Shown here: in pieces, positions 11,357-18,885 of the stretch
How the letters are laid out: every line of letters begins with the position of its first letter
Position numbering within the stretch: the stretch's first letter is position 1
Source of the DNA: Tachinus rufipes
Taxonomy: Eukaryota; Arthropoda; Insecta; Coleoptera; Staphylinidae
DNA length: 64,000 nt
Reading direction: 5' to 3'
Assembly: GCA_963932245.1 (NCBI GenBank)
Contig: OZ010747.1
Span: forward strand, 82,411,098-82,475,097
The notes under the pieces: generated by a model
The model's database searches: none
What the model was told of the DNA's origin: nothing
The model's input: only the letters and a program-made list of their open reading frames with translations
Translations under genes and position numbers: made by a program

Positions 11357-11399
11357 AAAATGCTATATATTACAACGCTGTGCAGAAGTTAGTAGTCTT

Positions 11400-11960
11400 G
11401 TAATTGATTTGGAACAATGGTTATAGTACATATTTAATCACTATGACATCTAAGGAACATTATTGCTCTTATGTTGGAGATATCACTTTTGCTGATATTT
11501 TCAACATAAGATCTAAATTAAGCCAAAACAAGTGGCCTCTTCAAATTTATTCAAACGGCTATAACAAATAATCAAGCAGAATTGTTCATAAATATTGTGG
11601 CACGATTTAATATGGGAAAAACGATCAACATAACAAGTAGAAGATTATATTATACTAGAACTTATTTAGCAGCTCTACGTTACAATAAAGGTTTTATGTG
11701 GAACAAAAGACTGTGGAAAAAACTATCTGCACGTAGTCTAAAAAAATATTTTAAATTATATACAGAAAGACAAACTAAATACAAAAAAAAAATTGCCATA
11801 ACCTCTAATCATGTTGGTAAAAAAGCAAAAACGCGTAAAGCAATAAATAAATAGACCAAATGCTGAACAACCATCAAAAGCTCAAGCTGAAAGAAACACA
11901 GAATGTAATCAAACATTGGGTAGCTTGCAAATTACACCGGATGTTTAACATTTGATTAGC
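11400..11960 (+). pseudogene. Mutator-like transposase, C-terminal piece
   Basis: The readable frame (11567-11854) contains TNNQAELFINIVARFNMGK, INITSRRLYYTRTYLAAL and SLKKYFKLYTERQTKY. Mutator-like transposases of this group have the same order: a T-N-x-A-E-x-F-N block, then G-K-x-x-N-x-x-x-R-x-x-Y, then a K-Y/F-x-K tail. It continues the piece at 8555-8783, and the Jockey-like element sits between them. The catalytic middle is missing or unreadable. The protein is very basic at its end. Confidence 0.55.
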
Positions 11961-12236
11961 GTTGATACTGAAGGACAATTTGATAACTTTATATATTAGT
12001 CCCAAAGATGTTTAAGTAAACGGCTTCAAATTTTGGTTTAGTCTGTAAAAGCCGAGAATAGACGTCATGCCATACATTAATAAAACCAATTTTGAATCTT
12101 CAAAATTATTATTCCGAAGCTGTCCAATATGGAAAAGTAATGAAATCCAAAAATTTGCCGAAGAAACTGAGTTGAAAGTGTGTTCAAGTGGGTTATTTAT
12201 AGGCATTAATTATGGGTTTCTTGGAGTTTTATAATT
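11960..12236 (+). pseudogene. YqaJ-type exonuclease domain remnant
   Basis: Across two frameshifts the plus strand reads VDTEGQFDNFIY, then SNFGLVCKS, then EAVQYGK, then NEIQKFAEETELKVCSSGLF and finally YGFLGV. This is the opening of a YqaJ/lambda-exonuclease-like nuclease (S-N-F-G, the YG..NE block with its metal-binding Glu, then the GLF...FLGA block). It stops just before the S-P-D-G catalytic motif would come. It directly follows the transposase C-terminus in the same orientation, so the two were probably one protein or one element. Confidence 0.55.
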
Positions 12237-12254
12237 GATGATTATGTAAATTTG

Positions 12255-12323
12255 GCCGTAGCACAATGGTATAGTGCGAGGACTGCTGTGCAGGCAGTCC
12301 GGGTTTAAGTCCCGGCAGCGGCA
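12255..12323 (+). tRNA. tRNA-like sequence, probably a SINE head (anticodon TGC by position)
   Basis: The A box (TAGCACAATGG) and B box (GGTTTAAGTCC) of polymerase III promoters are both present and correctly spaced. A 5-bp anticodon stem (ACTGC/GCAGT) encloses the loop TGTGCAG. The acceptor arms GCCGTAG and CAGCGGC pair with mismatches. Position 33 is G instead of the universal T, and the T-loop is imperfect. No intact discriminator/terminator follows. It is more likely tRNA-derived than a working tRNA-Ala gene. Confidence 0.5.
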
Positions 12324-12700
12324 ATATCTAATTTGTCGAATATATTTCGATGCGGTCGTCTCCTTTGCAAGGCAATGGCATACCAGCAAAGTAATTGCCT
12401 AGTAAACCCCTCTAGTGGTGTGGTTTGGATTTCACGTTAAACTGTAGGTCCTGTATGTGTGGAACTATTATCGCGCACTACATACATACGAGAAGAGCGC
12501 CGAACACTCGTAGAAGATTATGTATTTAATCACAAATTTATTTTTACTATTATAATTTGTAAAATTAAAATTGTATATTGTAAGATAAAGAAAGATAGTT
12601 GCTGTTAGTGGTGTAACTAAAATATGGTTTTCACTTTGAAGTTATTGTTGATTGTTTTGAAATAAATAATTTTTTATTAAAAAAATTGCAATTGCATTAG
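12255..12700 (+). mobile_element. SINE-like element with tRNA head
   Basis: The tRNA-like head is followed directly by GC-richer sequence containing TTGCAAGGCAATGGCATACC, then GATTTCACGTTAAACTG. These are phrases I associate with insect tRNA-derived SINE bodies. The tail at about 12,530-12,690 is AT-rich and ends close to an A/T-rich run just before the RTE-like LINE. The right boundary is uncertain, and I did not identify target-site duplications. Confidence 0.45.
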
Positions 12701-12714
12701 GTTATTTTTTAACA

Positions 12715-13281
12715 GCGGATAAATCTGATGACGAAATCGAACAGTTCTATGGAGAACTACACACGGTGCTTGAAAGCACCAAGGAACAAGATATTACTAT
12801 TGTCATGGGAGATTTTAATGCGAAGGTGGGCGAAGGAGCAGTAGATGAGATTGTGGGTAGGTATGGACTTGGAAATAGAAACGAAAGAGGCGACAAACTA
12901 ACAAAATTCTGCCAATCAAAGAATCCAATAGTAAGTAATACCTTTTATAAACTGCACAAAAGAAGGCTATATACATGGCAGTCTCCACAAGATAATGAAA
13001 CAAAGTCAGTACAAAACCAAATTGATTATATACTCATAAAAAAAATCAGAAATAGTATAACTTCAGTTAAAACTTACCCGGGAGCAGACATTAGTTCAGA
13101 CCACAACCTAGTAGTCGCCCGAGTGCACATCAAATTAAAACAATTAAAATCTAAAATAAAAAATAACAATATAGCAACAGAAAAACTCAAAGATAAAGAT
13201 ACAAACGAACAAGTACAAAAAAAGATAAATATTAAAATTAATGAAATAAGACAAAAAACCACAAGCCCAGATATAGATTAG
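12715..13281 (+). pseudogene. RTE-like endonuclease domain
   Basis: Motifs in order: TIVMGDFNAKVGEGA (GDFNA, catalytic Asp/Asn), NQIDYILI, and GADISSDHNLVVARV (SDHNL, catalytic Asp-His). This is the C-terminal two thirds of an apurinic-type endonuclease. The N-terminal catalytic residues are lost to truncation. The frame ends at a TAG at 13279-13281, in the linker before RT. Confidence 0.82.
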
Positions 13282-13388
13282 AAATGGGAGAATATAAAAA
13301 CAGCATTAATAATAGGAAGTAAAGATCGATTGACACCAGATAAGAAAAACCTAAACAAAAATGGTTAACACAGGAAATCCTCCGCCTT

Positions 13389-14930
13389 ATGGAAGAACGA
13401 AGGGGGCATAAAATCAATCCGGAAAAATATAAAGAGCTGCAGAGAAATATAACAAGGAAAATACGAGACGCAAAAGAAAGTTGGTTAAACGCAAAATGTG
13501 ATTATATAGAAGAGCTACAATCAAAATATGATAACAGTAATCTACATAAAAAAATTAAAGATTTAACAGGAACAACACGTAATAGACAAACCACTATTAT
13601 CAAAGATGAATATGGAAAGATCATAGTAGAACCAGCACAAAAGTTAATAATATGGAAACAATACTTAGAAGAACTCTTTCAAGACACAATAAGTACCAGA
13701 ACTAAACAGAGTGCTACAGAGCGACTAAACATAATGAAAGAAGAAGTGCTCTATGCCATAAAGACCCTAAAAAGCGGGAAAGCAATTGGACCTGACAAAA
13801 TACCAAGCAAACTCCTAAAACTAATAAATGAAGACCAAATAGATATAATGGTAGATCTCTTTAATACAGTCTACAAAACCGGAATAATATCAAAACAATG
13901 GATAAAATCTACCTTTATAACGATACCAAAAAAACCAAATGCCAGAGAATGTAGCGACCATAGAACTATTAGTCTGATGAGTCACACACTAAATGCATTT
14001 CTCAAAATTATTCACAAGAGACTTTATAACAAGCTAAAAAAAGACATAGGAAACACTCAATTCGGTTTTAGGAATGGCTTTGGTACAAAGGAAGCATTAT
14101 TCAGTTTTAATGTATTGACACAGAGATGTTTAGATATGAACCTAGATACACACGTATGCTTCATAGACTATGAAAAGGCTTTTGATAAGGTTTGACATGA
14201 TACTCTAATAGATCTATTAAAGCAAAGTAATATTGACTCTCGAGATATACGGATTATCAAATCGCTCTACTGAAATCAAACAGCCACGATAAAAGTAGAC
14301 AATGACGAATCAGACGAAATACAAATACTAAGAGGAGTACGGCAGGGTTGTATATTGTCTCCCATGCTGTTCAATCTATACTCCGAAGAGATATTCAAGG
14401 AAGCACTTAGTAAAGATAAAACTGGAATCACAATAAACGGCCAGACGGTTAACAATTTAAGGTATGCTGATGATACTGTTATATTGGCAGAAACTCTTGC
14501 AGATTTTCAGATATTAACAAACAAGTTAAATGATGTCGGTCTGCAATATAGTCTTAAAATAAACTTAAAAAAGACAAAGTATATGGTAATAACTAAAACC
14601 CAAACACAACATCAAGACCTATACATTGACAACACACCTTTAGAAAAGACAACTAAATACAAATACCTTGGCACATGGATAACCAATACCAAAGACCAAA
14701 CCATAGAAATCAAATGCAGAATTGAAATGGCCAAAAACACATTTTTTAAAATGCGTGCTTTCCTCTGTGATAGGCAAATTAAACTTGATTTGCGTACACA
14801 AATGCTTAGAGGTTACGTGTTCTCTATACTACTCTATGGAATGGAAGCATGGACTCTAAAGCAAAATAAAATAAATAAGCTAGAAGCCTTTGAAGTATGG
14901 TGCTACAGACAAGTGCTTAAAATATCATAG
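13389..14930 (+). pseudogene. RTE-like reverse transcriptase
   Basis: RT motifs in order: LKSGKAIGPDKIPSKLLK, STFITIPKKPNA, HRTISLMSHTLNAFLKII, IGNTQFGFRNGFGTKEAL, CFIDYEKAFDKV (then TGA at 14193), RQGCILSPMLFNLYSEEIF, and LRYADDTVILAE with the catalytic YADD near 14463. The thumb and C-terminal part follow to the TAG at 14928. Two in-frame stops between 14190 and 14280 break it, while the rest is well preserved. A further stretch, 14931-15238, reads EYLGHITKGAKYELLQLI and ends VANLLKGDAT before a stop. Confidence 0.85.
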
Positions 14931-15245
14931 ACGGACAAAGAGACAAACATTAAAGTGATAGAACGTATGAACAAAGAACAAGAAATCATACAAACAATAA
15001 AATAAAAAAAAGCTTGAATATTTAGGGCACATAACCAAAGGAGCAAAATACGAACTACTCCAACTGATAATGCAGGGAAAGATAATAAGCAAGCGGAACA
15101 TCGGTAAGCGCAGATGCTTATGGCTGCGTAACCTGAGAGAATGGTATAACACCACATCCCAAGAGTTATTCCGTGCTGCTGCTTCCAAGATGAAGATAGC
15201 GATGATGGTTGCAAACCTCCTGAAAGGAGATGCCACATAATGAAG

Positions 15246-15482
15246 AAGAAGATTTTTTAATAAACATTTTTTGTTGATTTTTATATTTGTATATTTAGAA
15301 TTCTTAGTTACTTATGTTGTGTTATGTTGTAATATATTTTTGTGTGTAAGTGACGCGCAATTTGACTAACAAAGTCATATTTTGTTAGTCAAATTTGTTA
15401 TGCAATTTCTTATGAATTTATGTATGTAATTATAAAAATAATAATAATTTAGATTAAGTTTTGTTATCAGAAGTTTTTGACT
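15246..15482. other. LINE tail and upstream region of a pacifastin-like gene
   Basis: This short AT-rich stretch separates the RTE-like 3' end from the TATA box of the next gene. It holds an imperfect inverted pair around 15358-15400 (TTGACTAACAAA / TTTGTTAGTCAAA), which could form a hairpin. No coding potential is seen. Confidence 0.4.
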
Positions 15483-15490
15483 TATAAATA
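15483..15490 (+). promoter_or_regulatory. TATA box of plus-strand pacifastin-like gene
   Basis: TATAAATA lies 56 bases before the ATG at 15539. The octamer and spacing are the same as in the minus-strand relative at 2337-2344. With transcription starting about 30 bases downstream, the leader would be roughly 25 bases long. Confidence 0.65.
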
Positions 15491-15538
15491 TCCATCAAAT
15501 TGAAAACCATATTTATTCGTTAGCAAATAGCAACAACA

Positions 15539-16100
15539 ATGAAATTAATATTTCTATTATGTGCATTTATTGCTATCTCTATTGCGAATCCAATCGACGA
15601 AGATATATCAACAATACCAGGTATAAACTAAATTAAAAACTTAAAAAGTTATTAATTTGCTATGTTAATTGTAATAAAAAATCTTTGAATGCAAAATTAT
15701 AATATATAAATAGATTTTATAATGTCAATAAACATTAGTTTTTAAATTTATTTACAAATTCTGCATTAAAATGTTTAAATTATATTTTATTTTAAATACT
15801 GATATTTTTGCAGGTGATTTAATAAGAATTCCCTGTACCGAGGGAGTTTCTTACAATGATGGTTGCAATGATTGTACTTGTTTAAATGGAGATATAATAT
15901 GCACACAGAAGAAATGTGGAACTACAGATCAAGAAGATTTACTAGATTTTTTTTGCACTGAAGAATATTCTTACTATGATGGTTGCAATGAATGTAGTTG
16001 TCTAGATGGAACCATAATATGCACAGAGAGGTATTGCGTTGGTTTGTACCCAGATGTTTCAATAGGCGATTCTTTAATCGAGGACAGTGGCGGATTTTAG
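15539..16100 (+). CDS. pacifastin-like secreted protein, two domains (intact)
   Basis: Exon 1 (15539-15620) encodes MKLIFLLCAFIAISIANP, a signal peptide, then an acidic stretch. The donor is CCAG|GTATAA. The intron runs to TTTTTGCAG at 15813, phase 1. Exon 2 (15814-16100) gives a 122-residue protein in total. It has two complete six-cysteine pacifastin domains, CTEG...DGCNDCTC...CTQKKC and CTEE...DGCNECSC...CTERYC, then an acidic Gly/Ser tail. Pacifastin domains inhibit serine proteases such as those of the phenoloxidase cascade. Here the residue after C-T (usual P1) is Gln or Glu, so classic trypsin or chymotrypsin inhibition is doubtful. AATAAA follows at 16166. This is the best preserved member of the local family. 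Confidence 0.85.
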
Positions 16101-16165
16101 GATGTTAGAGATTTGGAGCGTTACCAAATCTAAGGTCTTATGTTAATATTGAATTAAGACAAAAT

Positions 16166-16171
16166 AATAAA
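16166..16171 (+). terminator. polyadenylation signal of the two-domain pacifastin-like gene
   Basis: AATAAA lies 66 bases after the TAG at 16098-16100, followed by GT-rich sequence. This is the normal arrangement for a eukaryotic 3' end. Confidence 0.55.
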
Positions 16172-16371
16172 GGCATTATGTAGTTTTTCGACAATAATTT
16201 TATTAATATTACGTAAACCTAAAAATAAATTCAGTTTTTATAAGACAACTTTTCTACTTTTTACTATTAATTATTTGTAATTTTTTTTTGTTCTATATTA
16301 ACATCATTTAAGCTTTTTTTTAGTAATTTAGTGATTATTTTGTGGCTAACTTAAATGAATTTTTGTCAGTG

Positions 16372-17924
16372 GAAAACAAGAAAAATGAAGTAAGAATACG
16401 TACACAAAATGTTAATACCCTAAACGTGCTAGGCATGAGCAAAGTAAGATAGAATGCCTATGGGCTACAACGCAAAAGTTGGACAGGGAGAAGTAGAGAA
16501 TATTGTTGGTAAATACGGGCTGGAAATACGTAATCATAGAGAAGATAGGCTAAAACAATTCTGCTAAAAAGAGAGCCTAGTAGTTGCAAACACTTGTTAT
16601 AACCTGCTGCCCAGATGCGTATACACCTGGCAGTTCCCCAAGCATTTAGCAAATAACATAGTTAGAAATCAAATTGATTTTATCTTAATCAACAAATGAT
16701 ATAGTAACAAAATGAGTAGAGTAAAAAAGTGCTCAGGAGCCAACATACATTCCGATCACAACCCATAAGGCATAATAAGCAAATTAAAAAAACCGGTAAA
16801 CATTAGAAATTTGAAAAATTCTAAAATTAAAGAAAACGTAAGAACAAGAATCAGTTTTAAAATTACAAAAATACATGCTAATACGGGTAACACCGACAGA
16901 AGAATAGATACACAAAATATACAAAATGATTTGAAGAAAATCAAAAACATATTGAACAAAATAGAAACAGAAGAAGTAGGGTCTAAAGAAAAAGACAAAA
17001 AGAAAGAGTGGATGACAAAGAAGATATTAAAAAAGAGAAAAAAGAAAAAACTTTTGAAGAACAGGCAAGCACTAAAACATAAACAAATAAACAGTAAAAT
17101 AAAAAAAACAGGTTAAGGTAGCAAAAAAGTTGTAGATGAGAAAAAGATGCAAAGAAATAGAAGAATTGCAAAAAAACATGATCACTTTTCAAAAATAAGA
17201 GAAGCTATAAGAAAACCCAAAAAAAAAATTGACCACAAATAATAGACAACAACAACAGAGTTGTACTGGAAAAGGAAAAATGGAAGGAATACATTAAAAA
17301 CTTTTATACTAACGAGCCCCTTAGATTTTATATACCACAAAAATGGAGGATACCAGAAATACTCAAACGTGAGGTGATAATAGCAATCAATACAAGCAAA
17401 TCGGAAAAGGCTGTTGGACCAGATAAAATTTATGCAGAAATTTTAAAATTGTTAGAAGAAGAACACCTAGATAACTTAACACTGCTATTTAATTGTATTT
17501 ACAAAACTAGAGAAATACTAAAAAACTGGTTCAACTTTGTACTACTGTCGATTCCTGAAAAACCAAACTCCAGAAAATTTGATCAGTTTTGACTAATAAG
17601 TCTGATGAGCTAAGTCCTCAAGATCTTTCTAAAAATCATCCTCACAAAAATCTAAAAAAAAAATGCGAGAGAGATATTAACAACTCACAATTGGATTTCG
17701 AGAAGGTCTGGGAACTAGGAAAGCTTTATATGGTCTAATTATACTTCTTTAAAAATGCATAAATCAGCAACAAGACGCATTTATATGTTTTATTGACTAC
17801 GAGAAAACCTTTGATCAAGTAAAACACACAAACCTCCCAAAAACACTGAAATTGAAAAGACTTGACCGGAACGATATTAAAATAATCAAGAATTTGTATT
17901 GGCAACAAACAGCCGTAGTTAGAT
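16372..17924 (+). mobile_element. RTE-like LINE copy 2, left part (internally deleted)
   Basis: The start reads NEVRIRTQNVNTLNVLGMSK, the N-terminus of an RTE-type endonuclease. It then skips to NAKVGQGEVENIVGKYG after about 16450, so the middle of the endonuclease is deleted. HSDHNP at about 16755 is the catalytic end of that domain. RT follows: SEKAVGPDKIYAEILKLL (17374-17592), LLSIPEKPNS, then FIDYEKTFDQVKH and IIKNLYWQQTAVVR. There it is cut at about 17924 by the CR1-like LINE and resumes at 21908. Many stops are present. It is more decayed than copy 1. Confidence 0.78.
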
Positions 17925-17934
17925 AAAATTAAAA

Positions 17935-18885
17935 ATGGCGTCAAGTAAACACAATATTTCTTTTATTGAAAAAGCAATTGATAAATCAAAGTGTCCAGTT
18001 TGTAAAAGAAAAGCTGTAAATGGTGTATGTGAAGCTGTTTGCCATAACAATTGCAAATTGGCAATAAGTGATTCAACTTTATTAAAAGATGACAAATCAA
18101 GTGAATGGGTATGTCCTTGCTGCTCTGATAAAGAGAATATATCTATGGATCGTACAGATTACTTAAATATTCTACATAAAAACGATACGCTAAAACGTGA
18201 GAACAATCTACTAAAACAACTGGTGAGTCAAATGAATGATAAATTTGATTTAATGAACGAAAAGATAATTAACCTACAAGATAATAAACAAAACAAACAT
18301 AAAAAACAAACGAAGTTAAAGGATTCCGAGTTTTCAACTAGTATTATGTCAGAGCCATCTGTTATTCCAAAGCCAAACTCTGAAAATGGTAAAACACAAA
18401 CTCTTCCGGAACATAAACCTCTGGAGTCGGAATCTGTACAAGAACTTAAGCAAACAAATGAAAATATGTCAAAACAGAAATCTACATCTAACAGAATGCA
18501 GGAACCAGTAAGACATAAAATAACAAATAATAAAACTAATACTTCATCGGCAAAATTTGGCACTAGCAATAACAAAACATTATCAGTTGTTGCTATGAAA
18601 CCAAAAAGACGCTGGCTGTTTATTTCTAGATTTAGTAATAACGTCACGTGCGAGCAAATTACAGATTTTCTTAAAAACCAAGAAGAAGCAGATTATATTG
18701 TCGAAATTGTAAAACCAAAAACTAATGAAGCTACTTATAAATCATTTAAAATAGGAGTTCCATTAAATATTATAAACAAAATTGACAACGTAGCAATATG
18801 GCCATCAGGGATTCTTTTAAATAGATTTCATTTTAATAAAACAAATTCTTTTCAATTTAATCAAAGCGAGAAAACGCAAATATAA
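17935..18885 (+). CDS. LINE ORF1 protein with PHD-like zinc finger and coiled coil
   Basis: This 316-residue protein begins near a Cys/His cluster (residues about 20-62): CPVCKRKAVNGVC, then HNNCKLA, then WVCPCCSD. The spacing is that of a PHD-like zinc finger, known from ORF1 of CR1-related LINEs. Residues about 72-105 (NDTLKRENNLLKQLVSQMND) form a heptad-rich coiled coil, likely for oligomerisation. A Lys/Ser/Asn-rich linker follows. The C-terminal part from about residue 222 (RRWLFISRFSNNVTCEQITD) looks like an RNA-binding fold of LINE ORF1 type. The role is binding element RNA. The frame is intact; the TAA at 18883-18885 overlaps the open ORF2 frame. Confidence 0.78.
   Translation: MASSKHNISFIEKAIDKSKCPVCKRKAVNGVCEAVCHNNCKLAISDSTLLKDDKSSEWVCPCCSDKENISMDRTDYLNILHKNDTLKRENNLLKQLVSQMNDKFDLMNEKIINLQDNKQNKHKKQTKLKDSEFSTSIMSEPSVIPKPNSENGKTQTLPEHKPLESESVQELKQTNENMSKQKSTSNRMQEPVRHKITNNKTNTSSAKFGTSNNKTLSVVAMKPKRRWLFISRFSNNVTCEQITDFLKNQEEADYIVEIVKPKTNEATYKSFKIGVPLNIINKIDNVAIWPSGILLNRFHFNKTNSFQFNQSEKTQI

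Larger units (their letters stand above)
8784..11390 (-). mobile_element. Jockey-like LINE on the minus strand, both ends truncated
   Basis: Read on the minus strand the order is gag zinc knuckles (11356-10946), apurinic-type endonuclease (about 10860-10300) and reverse transcriptase (about 9480-8790). The endonuclease shows NQGGGTAILIKRTIDHSE. The RT shows NYRPISLLPTLSKIAEK, KKAFDKVWH and AGVPQDSTLSPAQYNIY, then FADNTAI, where FADDTA is expected. Several frames are needed, so it is dead. It lies inside a plus-strand Mutator-like transposase. At about 8790 the RT stops soon after VTLDKSLTWRAHVNKI, without the usual C-terminal part. Confidence 0.75.
12712..15245 (+). mobile_element. RTE-like LINE, 5' truncated, copy 1
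   Basis: A single continuous LINE body lacks only the start of the endonuclease. It holds the endonuclease (12712-13281), linker, RT (13389-14930) and the C-terminal tail to the TAA at 15238. At least five stops or frameshifts are present (for example TAG at 13279, TGA at 14193, TGA at 14272, TAG at 14928). The left end lies close to 12712, where recognisable endonuclease sequence begins, which suggests truncation during insertion. The layout matches RTE-type proteins that genome annotation often labels craniofacial development protein 2-like. Confidence 0.8.

Noticed and set aside
12255..12323. functional tRNA-Ala gene
   Set aside because: Position 33 is G, the acceptor stem has mismatches, and a SINE-like body follows directly.
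14903..15238. two overlapping hydrophobic minus-strand frames resembling a membrane protein
   Set aside because: They lie opposite the C-terminal part of the RTE-like LINE, whose plus-strand reading has recognisable order. The hydrophobicity comes from antisense Lys/Asn codons.
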